Counted from the stretch's first letter, positions 1-8,773 are shown. The stretch is 64,000 nt of DNA from Hymenobacter norwichensis DSM 15439 (GCF_000420705.1 NZ_ATVL01000006.1:558001-622000), one strand, 5' to 3'. Notes: generated from the letters alone by a model not told the origin. Numbers and translations: made by a program.

Positions 1-1461
1 GGAATTGTAGCGCGCCCCGCGGGTGCTGGTGCCGCGCCCCGAGGCCTTGCCATCCAGAATGACGCCAATAGAGTAGCAGTAGCTTTCTGGGTCGAGGAGC
101 ACGGCGCCATCGATGGAGGTAACCAAGCGGGTAATGAGTGGCGTGAGCGGCACGGGCTCGATGAGGGTGCATTGTAGCTTTAGGCGGTCGGCCTCGGCCA
201 GGGCTTCGGTGGTGACTACTAGTAGCGTGCCATGCTTTTGGCGGCTGGCTTCCAGCACCACTTCCCAAAGACGCTCAATCTTAGCGGGGTCGGTGAGCTG
301 GAAGGTGCGCTTGAGGTCTTTGCGAAACCGACTGCGGTTGACGCGCGAACGGGGCAAACTGGGCTGGCTGTAAATGGTGCGCATTAGCACTTTGCCATCG
401 TGTTGAAACTCCCAGGCAAAGTGGTTGATGAAATTGATAACAAACAAATCCTCCCGCGTTGGGTCGTAGTCGCCAATGAGACGGCCGAGGGCGTACACGT
501 TTTCACTGTCGGCGAGCAGGCTCACGTCGGGCGTAGTCATTTCGAGCAGCTTGCGCACGGCCCGGTAGTCGGTGAGCGGAGTGGGGCAGGTGAGAGCGAA
601 GACTTCCTCCACGTTGGGGTGGCGGCGGCGGGCCATAATCAGCTTGCCCACGCCCTCGGCACCTTCGTAGCGCAAACTGGAAATGGTGTTGAGCGTGTTG
701 AACAGCCGCGCCGAACCGGGCTCGGCCCCCAGCGCTTGCGCCGGCGTGTCGAGCAGGCTTTTACCTGCCGCCCGCAGAATCTCCTCGGACTCGCGGGGGC
801 GCGTGAGCATCCCAAAGCCGGGCTCCGTCTCGCTCAAGGTTTTGGCGCACTCCTCGGCAAAACGATAAATAGCGGCCACCAGCAGCGACGGCGCCAGGGG
901 CTTGCCATCAATGTAGTAGCGGTGCGGCCGCAACGACGGATAGGCTCGCATGGCTTTGCGGCGCATGCGCAGCAACGTCACCACGTAGTAGTCGTTGATG
1001 GGCACGGGCCAACCCGCTACGTGCTGATAGATGCTGTTTTCGTCGTGCGCATCGAGTAGCTCCTGCACGGCATTGCGGATGCCCAGGGCCTCCTGCCGGC
1101 GGCTCAGCATTTCCTGCGTCGCGCCGTCGCGGGGGGTGGCGCTGGCCAAATGGCTCAGTAGTTGCAACTCCCGGCCGCGGGCCAGTGCGTGCGTAAACCG
1201 GGCCGGGTTGAGGCCATGATTAGCCGGTTCCAGATGTACTGGCGGCGCTTCGGTGGGCACTAAGGCATCGGAAGCGGTGCACAGCGCCAGCAGCAGCACG
1301 CTAGACTCTAGGTCGTCGTCAAGCGCGTTGAAAATGCCGTCAGCAATATTCTGAGCGGCCTGCAAATACCGCATCTGGTAGGGCCAGACGTGGTAGGTAT
1401 CGGTTTCGGCAAGGGCCTGAGCCGTGACGGGCGGCGCGGAAAGCAGCGGAATGGAAAGCAT
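1..1461 (-). CDS. DisA_N (diadenylate cyclase-type) domain protein, C-terminus cut by window edge
   Basis: The minus strand is open from ATG at 1459-1461 to the window edge (487 codons, no stop), so the C-terminus is missing. Residues 1-440 form a long alpha/beta region I do not recognise, probably a sensor domain. From about residue 451 the sequence enters a DisA_N-like domain: DGAVLLDPE, then a YSIGVILDGKA strand, then GTSTRGARYN at 478-486. Canonical diadenylate cyclases that make c-di-AMP from two ATP carry DGA plus RHR motifs. Here DGA is intact, but the second motif reads RGAR, so activity cannot be assumed. No signal peptide or membrane segment is visible, suggesting a cytosolic protein. 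A role in nucleotide signalling is inferred from the fold only. Confidence 0.66.
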   Translation of the reverse strand, partial: MLSIPLLSAPPVTAQALAETDTYHVWPYQMRYLQAAQNIADGIFNALDDDLESSVLLLALCTASDALVPTEAPPVHLEPANHGLNPARFTHALARGRELQLLSHLASATPRDGATQEMLSRRQEALGIRNAVQELLDAHDENSIYQHVAGWPVPINDYYVVTLLRMRRKAMRAYPSLRPHRYYIDGKPLAPSLLVAAIYRFAEECAKTLSETEPGFGMLTRPRESEEILRAAGKSLLDTPAQALGAEPGSARLFNTLNTISSLRYEGAEGVGKLIMARRRHPNVEEVFALTCPTPLTDYRAVRKLLEMTTPDVSLLADSENVYALGRLIGDYDPTREDLFVINFINHFAWEFQHDGKVLMRTIYSQPSLPRSRVNRSRFRKDLKRTFQLTDPAKIERLWEVVLEASRQKHGTLLVVTTEALAEADRLKLQCTLIEPVPLTPLITRLVTSIDGAVLLDPESYCYSIGVILDGKASGRGTSTRGARYNS

Positions 1462-1587
1462 AGGAAGGCGGAAAGAATTCAGCAGCACGAGTTGGCGCTC
1501 CGTGAGCGGAACGCATCAACCGGTCAGCAGCACCCTGGAAAGGAAGGCTTCAGCTGTTTTTAACGACGGACGAAACCCATAATTACT

Positions 1588-2415
1588 TTACAACTGGAAT
1601 AGAACAGGCAAAACCATTTTTTGCTTCATCGGCTGGCCCTGGTAGGTGGCCGGGGTCCATTTGGGGGCTACTTTGATGAGACGCAACGCTTCCTGGTCGA
1701 GGCCCGAGCCGAGCGGCTTCACCACTTTGGCATCGGTGAGCGAGCCGTCTTTTTGGATGATGAACTCCACTTGTACCTTGCCTTCCACCTTGCGCTGCCG
1801 GGCTAGGGCGGGGTATTGCTGGTTTTTCTGAATCCACTCGAAAAACGCTTCCGTACCACCTACCGGGCGGGCGGGTTGGTCGGGTGTCACCACGGTAGCG
1901 CCGGATTTGGCGTTGCTGGCTGGTGCTGGAGTGCCCGTGGGGGCCGTAGTAGGGGCAATAGCTGGTTCGGTGGCCGGAGCGGGACCACCGGCGCCCATCG
2001 GTATCTGAAACGAAATCGGGACGCTGATACGCTGCCGCACTTTCTGACCTTTGTGCTGAGCGGGCGTCCATTTTGGGCCGCCTTTTATCAGCCGGATGGC
2101 TTCGGCATCCAGGGCCGGGTCGAGGGGCTTGGTGGCGGCTACGTTGGAAATAACGCCGGATTTCTCCACCACAAACGTCACTTCCACGGTGCCGGCCGCC
2201 CCGCGCTGCAAGGCCGCCGTGGGGTACTGCTGGTTGTCGGCCAGATACTGCGCGTAGCCTTCCACGCCACCCAGGGGCACGGCGGGCTGGGCCACGGCAT
2301 CGTAAATCTGCTCGGGTTCGGGCTTGGGATATTTCAATTTCTGCTGGGCCAAAGCGGGGGCAGCCAGTGGCAAGGCCAGGGCTACCACAAAAGCAAAACG
2401 ACGAAATGACTGCAT
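1588..2415 (-). CDS. Periplasmic protein with two TonB C-terminal domains
   Basis: This 275-residue protein starts with a clear signal peptide (residues 1-24, ending ALA-Q). It has two TonB_C-like domains, at about 45-137 and 183-275, joined by a Pro/Ala/Thr-rich linker (138-180). Both repeats carry the family pattern QYP, then G-x-V-x-V-x-F/I, then the LD-x-EA-x-RLIK helix and PKWTPA. TonB proteins normally have one such domain behind an inner-membrane anchor and pass energy to outer-membrane receptors. Here there is no anchor beyond the cleavable signal, so it probably works free in the periplasm, perhaps binding receptors or peptidoglycan. It is divergent from ridA at 2528 and lies upstream of the DisA_N gene with a 126-bp gap. 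Confidence 0.85.
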   Translation of the reverse strand: MQSFRRFAFVVALALPLAAPALAQQKLKYPKPEPEQIYDAVAQPAVPLGGVEGYAQYLADNQQYPTAALQRGAAGTVEVTFVVEKSGVISNVAATKPLDPALDAEAIRLIKGGPKWTPAQHKGQKVRQRISVPISFQIPMGAGGPAPATEPAIAPTTAPTGTPAPASNAKSGATVVTPDQPARPVGGTEAFFEWIQKNQQYPALARQRKVEGKVQVEFIIQKDGSLTDAKVVKPLGSGLDQEALRLIKVAPKWTPATYQGQPMKQKMVLPVLFQL

Positions 2416-2527
2416 AACGGTAGGAAAAGCCAGGGTGTGGGTACCGAAAGTTAATCAACAACCGCACCAACGGCCGTGTCGGTTCAGTGGCCGCCCATCA
2501 AGTACAAAAAACGGCTAGTTTTGACGT

Positions 2528-2986
2528 ATGGCACCTGACACTACTTCCGCCGCCGACGCCTCGGCCTCGTCCACCGCTCACAATTCCAGCCGCGCCCCCG
2601 AGCCAGTTGGTCTGTATCCGCATGCCCGCCGGGTGGGCAACTTGCTGTTTCTATCGGGGGTGGGGCCGCGGCAGCGCGGCCAACAGGCGGTGCCGGGTGT
2701 GGAACTAGATGAGGCCGGCACCATCGTCCGCTACGACTTTGAAAGCCAGTGCCACGCCGTGTTTCAGAACGTGCGCTACATCCTGGAAGAATCTGGCGCC
2801 CGGTGGGAAGATTTGGTGGACGTGACGGTGTTCCTGACCAACATGAAGGCCGACTTTGCCACCTACAACCGTCTCTACGCCGAGTATTTCCAAAGCAACC
2901 AGCCCTGCCGCACCACCGTCGAAATCAACTGCCTGCCTACGCCCATTGCCATCGAGCTGAAGTGCGTGGCGACGGTGGCCGGATAA
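2528..2986 (+). CDS. RidA/YjgF/UK114 family protein
   Basis: The protein has 152 residues; RidA proteins usually have about 130, and the extra length is a low-complexity N-terminal tail (1-25). The body shows family features: GNLLFLSG near 37-44, a FQNVRYILEESGA helix, VFLTNM, and the CRTTVEINCLP segment whose Arg128 matches the substrate-carboxylate arginine of active RidA enzymes. Such proteins hydrolyse reactive enamine/imine intermediates to ketoacids and ammonia; some relatives are 2-aminomuconate deaminases. Arg128 argues for an active deaminase, but the substrate is unknown. A TAGTTTTG -7-like box at 2516-2523 ends only four bases before the ATG, so the transcript may be nearly leaderless. 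Confidence 0.88.
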   Translation: MAPDTTSAADASASSTAHNSSRAPEPVGLYPHARRVGNLLFLSGVGPRQRGQQAVPGVELDEAGTIVRYDFESQCHAVFQNVRYILEESGARWEDLVDVTVFLTNMKADFATYNRLYAEYFQSNQPCRTTVEINCLPTPIAIELKCVATVAG

Positions 2987-3057
2987 CTACCCACTCAACA
3001 GATACTTTGGTATTGTTGCCATATAAATAGAAAACCATTGATTGATTTTCTGCTTGA

Positions 3058-3510
3058 GTGCAGCTTGATGAGCTTACCGCAAGCTGCCGTGTAAGTGACG
3101 AATATCTATTCTTGGAGCGTAGCTCGCTGCGGGCGTTTGTTTATGACACGCAGGGAAATGACGTAACCACCAATTTTTACGGGAGTGGGCAATTGATGCT
3201 GAAAGTGGCTTCCTGTTTCACCTGGCTGCCTTCTCAAGGGTATATACAAACATTGGAAGACGGAAAAGGCTAGGTACTTTCCCACTGTGAATTTGGACGC
3301 TCGATGCTGGTGCGAGCGTTGGTGGCGCTTAAAGGTCAAATGCTCGGCCAAGTAACAGAAGCAGCCGTAACCCGCTATGGAAAGCTGGTGCAGCAGAGCC
3401 CCGCTATTCTCCAGCACGTGCCGCTCAAATACCTGGCTTTGTACTTGGGTATAGCGGATTCATCTCTAAGCCGCATTCGGACAAGCACTAAGAATGGGGA
3501 CTTGTTGTAA
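3058..3510 (+). pseudogene. Decayed Crp/Fnr-family regulator
   Basis: One reading frame from 3058 to 3510 encodes pieces of a Crp/Fnr regulator of the Bacteroidota type. The first part (LRAFVYDTQGNDVTTNFY, then LPSQGYIQTLED) is the cyclic-nucleotide-binding barrel. The last part (TRYGKLVQQSPAILQHVP, KYLALYLGIADSSLSRIR) is the linker and helix-turn-helix. The frame is broken by TAG at 3271-3273, where intact relatives continue; it stays open afterwards (VLSHCEFGRS). A TGA at 3055-3057 lies directly before the first part, so the N-terminus of the barrel is missing. About 15-25 residues also seem deleted between the two halves. Loss of function looks certain unless the stop is read through. Confidence 0.8.
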
Positions 3511-3581
3511 TTTCTTGTCATTTGGCAGTGCTGCGCATGCTGGGTGCAGTTCCTTTGCAGGGCGACCAATTCTTGCCCCCT

Positions 3582-4283
3582 ATGGAAAATGTACCTGCTG
3601 CTCTAGGCGTGCTTTTTGTTCTGATTACAAGCTTTGCCGTAGGCCTATTCTATCGCGCTGCACATTCGTCCCGTGCAACGCTCTTTGTGCTACTTGCTTG
3701 GTTAATATTGCAAAGCGGGCTGAGCCTAGGTGGGCTGTATGTAGCGCCGGAGGCAATGCCGCCACGTTTGATGCTGGCTTTGTTGCCCCCATTGCTGACT
3801 ATGGCCGCGCTGTTCTTTACTCGTGCCGGCCGCACCTACCTCGACAATTTGCGGCTCGAAATTCTTACGTGTCTGCACATCGTCCGGGTGGCCGTAGAGA
3901 TGGTGCTGCTCGGGCTGTACGTATATCAGGCAGTGCCTCACTTAATGACGTTTGAGGGTCGTAACTGGGACATGCTGTCGGGTTTGAGTGCTCCGCTGGT
4001 ATACTATGCAGTATTTCAAAGGAAATGGTTGGGTACAAGCGGGCTGCTCTGGTGGAACGTGGCATGCTTAGGCCTGCTATTGAATATAGTGGTACTGGCG
4101 GTGCTGGCCGTACCGTCGCTGGTGCAACAATGGGGGTTCACCCAGCCTAACGTGGCCGTATTGCATTTTCCCTACATCTGGCTGCCTAGCTGCGTGGTGC
4201 CGCTTGTGCTGCTTTCTCACCTGGCTGCTATCCGTCAGCTAACCAAACGGCCTCAACCAGAGCTCGTGGTGCCCACCAAGTAG
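3582..4283 (+). CDS. Conserved multi-pass membrane protein, function unknown
   Basis: From ATG at 3582 the product has 233 residues and about six to seven hydrophobic helices: residues 5-22, 31-52, 60-79, 95-115, a segment near 133-150, 157-180 and 192-212. The loop LMTFEGRNWDMLSGL and the pattern W-N-x-x-CLGLLLNIVV resemble a hypothetical integral membrane family that I associate with Bacteroidota; no function is known to me. The frame is open further upstream (TTG at 3522, ATG at 3537), but the ATG at 3582 starts directly before the first helix (MENVPAALGVLF), as expected. It follows the Crp/Fnr pseudogene, which may once have controlled it. Confidence 0.75.
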   Translation: MENVPAALGVLFVLITSFAVGLFYRAAHSSRATLFVLLAWLILQSGLSLGGLYVAPEAMPPRLMLALLPPLLTMAALFFTRAGRTYLDNLRLEILTCLHIVRVAVEMVLLGLYVYQAVPHLMTFEGRNWDMLSGLSAPLVYYAVFQRKWLGTSGLLWWNVACLGLLLNIVVLAVLAVPSLVQQWGFTQPNVAVLHFPYIWLPSCVVPLVLLSHLAAIRQLTKRPQPELVVPTK

Positions 4284-4430
4284 CAGCTTATTCTTGGATT
4301 GATACTGAACTGTAGGTGCTTTTTGCAATTACCTTAGCGGGGTTTGCTGGCAGGGTAAAAGCGAAGTAAGATTTTGATAGAAGTGAATCTATAGCCATTT
4401 CCATAGTGCGTAGCACTTGCTGCCGCTGCG

Positions 4431-4438
4431 TAACTTTG
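4431..4438 (+). promoter_or_regulatory. -7 promoter box for TonB-dependent receptor gene
   Basis: TAACTTTG matches the Bacteroidota -7 consensus TAnnTTTG and lies 25 bases before the receptor ATG at 4464. I see no TTG at the usual 17-20 bases upstream. Confidence 0.5.
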
Positions 4439-4463
4439 ATTTCGCCTTCTTCATCTAATCTTC

Positions 4464-6671
4464 ATGAAACAAACTTTACCCGTTTCCCTAGTCTTGCTTT
4501 TTACTTTACCTGCCGCCGCCCAAACAGCCGCGCCAGATACGGCCGGTATTATTGGGCTGAATGAGGTGGTGGTATCCGCTAACCGCATTCAGGGCGAGCG
4601 GAAGCTGGATTTGCCGCAGCAGGTAGACGTGCTGAGTGCGCGCCAGATTCGGCTGCTTAACCCCGGCACTACCGCCGATGCGCTGCTGAACTCGGGTTGG
4701 GTGTTCGTGCAGAAGTCGCAGCTGGGGGGCGGCTCGCCAGTTATCCGGGGCTTCGAGGCCAACAAGGTGCTGCTAGTAGTGGATGGGGTGCGGCTCAACA
4801 ATGCTATTTACCGCGCCGGCCACCTGCAAAACATCCTCACCGTGGATGTCAACTCCCTGGAGCGCACCGAAATCCTGAACGGCGCGGGCGCGGTGATGTA
4901 TGGCTCCGACGCGCTGGGTGGCGTTATCAGCCTCTACACCAAACAGCCCCGGCTAGCCGATAGCACCAATTTTGCGGTGCACACCAGCAACCTGCTGCGC
5001 TACGCCACGGCCGCCCGCGAGAAAACCGTGCACACCGATTTCATGCTAGGTTGGCGCCGCTGGGCCACCTTCACCAGCGTAACGGCCACCGATTTCGACG
5101 AACTGCGCAAAGGCCGCCACGGCATGGACCGGTTTCCGGGCTTTGGGGAAGTGCACGAATATGTGGAGCGCCAGAACGGCCAGGACGTGATACTGCCTAA
5201 CTCCAACCCAAACCGCCAGAAGTTCACTGGCTACCAGCAACTGGACGTGGTGCAAAAAGTGCTGTTTCAGCCGCAAGTGGGCGTGCGGCACTTGCTGAAC
5301 CTGCAACTCTCTACCACCTCCGACATTCCGCGCTTCGACCGGCTCCAAACCTACCGCAACGGCGCCCTACGCTTTGCCGAGTGGGACTACGGCCCGCAAC
5401 AGCGCCTGTTTGCCAGCTACCAGCTGGAGCTGACGCGCCCCAGTGCCCTGTATGACGTGCTGCGTCTAACGCCCGCTGTGCAAGACATCGAGGAAAGCCG
5501 CCTGGTGCGGGACCGGAACAATGCGCGCCGCGACGAAAACACCGAGAAAGTGCGCGTGCTGAGCGCCAACCTCGATTTGTTTAAGGACCTGAAACGCCAC
5601 GAGCTGCGCTACGGGGCCGAAGTAACCCACAACAAAGTGCGCAGCATTGGGGAAGGCGTGAACGTGGACACCGGCGTGAAAACGCCCATTGTTACGCGCT
5701 ACCCCAACGGCGCCACCTACGCCACCGCAGGCGTGTACGCCGCGCACCGCTGGGAAATAACCGACCGGTTGATTCTGTCCGACGGGCTACGGTTCAGCAA
5801 CGTGAAAGTGGATGCCGATTTTGCCTTCGACTCGCCCTACAACAGTGTCAAGCAGAACTCGTCGTCGCTGGATGGGAACGTGGGGCTGGTGGCCATGCTG
5901 CCGGCCGGGCTGCGGCTGAGCGGCTTGGTAGCTACCGGGTTCCGCAACCCCAACGTGGACGATTTGAGCCGCACCTTCGAGCAAACGGCTGGTACCGGCC
6001 AAACGCTGGGCACGCTTATCATCCCCAACCCCAACCTGAAGCCCGAGCGGGTGGTGAACTACGAGGCCGAGCTGTCGGAGAACATTGAAAACCGGCTGCT
6101 GCTGTCCGTTACCGGGTTCTACACCACCCTGCGTGATGCCTTAGTAGTTCGTCCCTTCACTACCCCCGACGGCCAGACTACCACGCTCTACAACGGCCGC
6201 ACCTACCAGACGCTGGCCCCGGTAAACACCAACAAGGCGCGCATTTACGGTGTTTCCAGCCGCGCCCAAGTGGCCCTGCCCGCGCATCTGCGCCTTGACG
6301 GCAGCCTCACCTATACCCAGGGCCGCGACAAAACCGCCGATGTACCGCTCGACCATATTTCGCCGCTCTACGGCCGCGGGGCGCTTACGTACCAGCTGCG
6401 CCGGCTGATGGCAGAAGGCTCGGTGCTGTTCAATGGCCGCAAAACCGTGGCCCAATACAGCCCCAGTGGCGAAGACAACCTGCCCCAGGCTACGCCGGCC
6501 GGCGCGCTGGGCTGGTACACGCTCAACCTGCGCACCAGCTACCAGGTAACGCCGCGCTGGGCCGTGCAGGCCGGCCTGGAAAACATACTAGACCGCAATT
6601 ACCGCGTATTCGCCTCCGGCATCAGCGCGCCCGGCCGTAACCTGTTCATCACGGTGCGCTTCGAGCGGTGA
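4464..6671 (+). CDS. TonB-dependent outer-membrane receptor (heme/siderophore type)
   Basis: This 735-residue receptor has a signal peptide (1-20, PAAAQ) and a plug domain of about 30-170. The plug starts with a TonB-box-like LNEVVVSANR and contains GGGSPVIRGFEANKVLLVVD and the ERTEILNGAGAVMYGSDALGG segment. The 22-strand barrel follows, ending in a short strand with terminal FITVRFER. It lacks the carboxypeptidase-like N-terminal extension of SusC proteins. The sequence FRNPNVDD followed by NPNLKPE resembles the FRAP and NPNL boxes of heme/hemoglobin receptors, and the plug pattern fits the hemoglobin/transferrin/lactoferrin receptor group. Iron or heme uptake is thus the likely role, but no heme oxygenase, ABC transporter or Fur box is visible nearby, so the substrate is open. 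Confidence 0.9.
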   Translation: MKQTLPVSLVLLFTLPAAAQTAAPDTAGIIGLNEVVVSANRIQGERKLDLPQQVDVLSARQIRLLNPGTTADALLNSGWVFVQKSQLGGGSPVIRGFEANKVLLVVDGVRLNNAIYRAGHLQNILTVDVNSLERTEILNGAGAVMYGSDALGGVISLYTKQPRLADSTNFAVHTSNLLRYATAAREKTVHTDFMLGWRRWATFTSVTATDFDELRKGRHGMDRFPGFGEVHEYVERQNGQDVILPNSNPNRQKFTGYQQLDVVQKVLFQPQVGVRHLLNLQLSTTSDIPRFDRLQTYRNGALRFAEWDYGPQQRLFASYQLELTRPSALYDVLRLTPAVQDIEESRLVRDRNNARRDENTEKVRVLSANLDLFKDLKRHELRYGAEVTHNKVRSIGEGVNVDTGVKTPIVTRYPNGATYATAGVYAAHRWEITDRLILSDGLRFSNVKVDADFAFDSPYNSVKQNSSSLDGNVGLVAMLPAGLRLSGLVATGFRNPNVDDLSRTFEQTAGTGQTLGTLIIPNPNLKPERVVNYEAELSENIENRLLLSVTGFYTTLRDALVVRPFTTPDGQTTTLYNGRTYQTLAPVNTNKARIYGVSSRAQVALPAHLRLDGSLTYTQGRDKTADVPLDHISPLYGRGALTYQLRRLMAEGSVLFNGRKTVAQYSPSGEDNLPQATPAGALGWYTLNLRTSYQVTPRWAVQAGLENILDRNYRVFASGISAPGRNLFITVRFER

Positions 6672-6680
6672 AAAATTGGA

Positions 6681-6758
6681 TGAGTAATTAAGTGAAGTAA
6701 CCTCTGACGCTATTGGCGCAAACGTCAACAGACGTATGCGACTTCATTCAATTACTCA
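6681..6758. repeat. Imperfect inverted repeat between receptor and MutS-like gene
   Basis: Arms at 6681-6698 (TGAGTAATTAAGTGAAGT) and 6741-6758 pair at 16 of 18 positions around a 42-base loop. There is no T-tract after the right arm, so it does not look like an ordinary terminator. It belongs to the repeat class described in the findings. Confidence 0.75.
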
Positions 6759-6806
6759 TTCACTCCCTAAAGGGCTACCTTAGCTGCTTCATCTGATGCT
6801 GTTACC

Positions 6807-8753
6807 GTGCCCGTTTCCGCTGCTGTCCGTCCGCTTACTGTTGCTCCCATTGAGGTTTTCGCTGAGAACCTGACCACTCACACTGAACGCGAAGGCTATT
6901 TCGCTGGCCGGCATCAGCTGGGCGGCTGGTTGCGGGTGCTGCTGTTTGGCGGCGGTGCAGCTGGCGCGTGGATGCTATTTTCCAGTGGACAACTAGCGGC
7001 AGGGGTGGCCCTGATAGGCGTGGTATGGGTGCTGTTTGCGGTGCTGGTGCGCTGGCACTCGAGCGTAAGCTACCAGCGGGAACATCACCGGCTGCTGGCC
7101 CGCATCAACCAGGACGAGCTAGACCGGCTGGCGGGTAAACTCACTGCTTTCGACCCCGGCCTGCGCTACCTGGATGCCCAGCACCCCTACGCCGCCGACC
7201 TCGACGTATTCGGGGCGCACTCGTTGTTTCAGCTGATTAACCGGGCTACCACCCGCCTCGGGCACGACTGGCTGGCTAACTGGCTACTGGCTCCGGCACG
7301 CTCCATCGAAGTGCAGGCTCGCCAGCAAGCCGCCGCCGAGTTGGCCCCTGATGTAGCGTGGCTGCAAGAATGGCAAGCCCGGGCCCGGCACTTCCCACGC
7401 CAGCAAGCCGATCCGCGCGAGTTCAGCGCCTGGCTGGCCCGTCCCGATTTTTTCGCCGGCAAGCCCTGGCTGAAGCCGCTACTAATTGTGCTCCCCATAC
7501 TAGTGTTTCTATCTATTGGCGCCTGGATAGTAGGCCTGGGCTTCTACGCGCTGGTAGTGGTGCAGCTGATAGTGGGCGTGCTGAATAGCCGCCTGGCCCC
7601 CGTGCGCAACGAGTACGCCGAGCAAGCCACCGCCATGCGCGACGCCCTCCGGGCCACCCAGGCCCAACTAGCCCATTTCGAGCAGGACCCCGACCGGCAG
7701 TGGCAGGCGCCGCGGCTGCAACAATTACGCGACACTTTGCAGGCCGCCAGTCATGGCGCCGCCGCCACCCAGCGGCTGGGTCAGCTATCCAGCGTGGCGG
7801 GGCTGTTCCGAGGGCGCGAGCATCCGTTGGGGGCGTTGCTGTTGAACAACCTACTCCTCTGGGATATGCACGCTGTGTGGCAGCTGGAGCGCTGGAAGCG
7901 TGGCCTCGGTCCCGAGTTGACAACAGTGCTGGAAGTGCAAGCCGAGTTGGAAGCACTGGTTAGTCTGGCCGGTTGGCAGTTTGCCAACCCTGCGTACACC
8001 ACCCCCGAGCTAAGCACCGAGCAGCTGGAAGTAACTGCCACCGAACTGGGCCATCCGCTCATCTTCACCACCAATCGTATTACCAACGATTTTCACACGG
8101 CGGGGCTGGCGCAAACGGTCGTTATTACCGGGTCCAACATGGCCGGCAAAAGCACGTTTCTGCGGACGCTGGGCTTAAATATGGTGCTGGCCCAGGCTGG
8201 CGGCGTGGTGTGCGCCCGCCACTTCCGCCTCAGCCCGGCGCAGGTATTTACCGCCATGCGCACTCAAGACAACCTGGCCGAAAGTACCTCCTCATTCTAC
8301 GCCGAACTCAAGCGCCTCAAGCTGCTGCTCGACCTTAGCGAAGGAGAATTGAAAATTAAAAATGAAGAATTAAGAATTGAAGGTGGCACTGCCAGCAACC
8401 AGCCAGCGCCGAACAGCGAAAAACCAACAACGAAAAACGAACAGCCTCCCGTTTTCTACCTGCTCGATGAGATTCTAAAGGGCACCAACTCCTTGGACCG
8501 GCACCGGGGCGCGCGGGCACTACTGCGGCAGCTGCACCAGCGGCGCGCAGCGGGCCTGGTCAGCACCCACGATTTGGAACTGGCCGCGTTAGAAGAGGAA
8601 TGGCCGGGGCAAGTGCGTAACTTCAGCTTCAACAGCACTTTCGCCAACGGCCAGATTCACTTCGATTATCACCTCACACCCGGTGCCTGCCGCTCCTTCA
8701 ATGCCAGCCAACTCATGCAACTCATGGGCATTGATGTGGCAGCGGATGACTGA
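6807..8753 (+). CDS. Membrane-anchored MutS-like ATPase
   Basis: The protein has 648 residues; the start is GTG at 6807 because no in-frame ATG lies close upstream. Residues about 45-85 form two membrane helices and 223-255 one or two more. The core (about 100-400) is helical like the MutS lever region but lacks mismatch-recognition domain I. The MutS ATPase follows: Walker A GSNMAGKST at about 442-450, the TAMRTQDNLAESTSSF signature, Walker B FYLLDE near 548-553, then STHDLELAALE. Relatives in this phylum are annotated as MutS-domain proteins of unknown role. Absence of the mismatch-binding domain and presence of membrane anchors argue against classical mismatch repair. A low-complexity stretch at about 512-546 interrupts the ATPase domain (separate entry). 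Confidence 0.85.
   Translation: MPVSAAVRPLTVAPIEVFAENLTTHTEREGYFAGRHQLGGWLRVLLFGGGAAGAWMLFSSGQLAAGVALIGVVWVLFAVLVRWHSSVSYQREHHRLLARINQDELDRLAGKLTAFDPGLRYLDAQHPYAADLDVFGAHSLFQLINRATTRLGHDWLANWLLAPARSIEVQARQQAAAELAPDVAWLQEWQARARHFPRQQADPREFSAWLARPDFFAGKPWLKPLLIVLPILVFLSIGAWIVGLGFYALVVVQLIVGVLNSRLAPVRNEYAEQATAMRDALRATQAQLAHFEQDPDRQWQAPRLQQLRDTLQAASHGAAATQRLGQLSSVAGLFRGREHPLGALLLNNLLLWDMHAVWQLERWKRGLGPELTTVLEVQAELEALVSLAGWQFANPAYTTPELSTEQLEVTATELGHPLIFTTNRITNDFHTAGLAQTVVITGSNMAGKSTFLRTLGLNMVLAQAGGVVCARHFRLSPAQVFTAMRTQDNLAESTSSFYAELKRLKLLLDLSEGELKIKNEELRIEGGTASNQPAPNSEKPTTKNEQPPVFYLLDEILKGTNSLDRHRGARALLRQLHQRRAAGLVSTHDLELAALEEEWPGQVRNFSFNSTFANGQIHFDYHLTPGACRSFNASQLMQLMGIDVAADD
8340..8447 (+). repeat. 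In-frame AT-rich low-complexity insertion in the MutS-like gene
   Basis: This roughly 105-base stretch encodes GELKIKNEELRIEGG and a Pro/Asn/Lys-rich tail between the ABC signature and Walker B, where MutS proteins are compact. The first part is strikingly AT-rich against its GC-rich surroundings. The 9-mer AGAATTGAA occurs twice (8345-8353 and 8373-8381). The second part repeats variants of GAAAAAC/GAACAGC. It keeps the frame open, so the enzyme tolerates it as a loop. Confidence 0.7.
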
Positions 8754-8773
8754 ATAATTGAGTGCTATTTGCT

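Noticed and set aside
400..1059. Plus-strand frame of 219 codons at the left edge
   Set aside because: It is antisense to the DisA_N gene, which reads open over the whole stretch and shows recognisable motifs.
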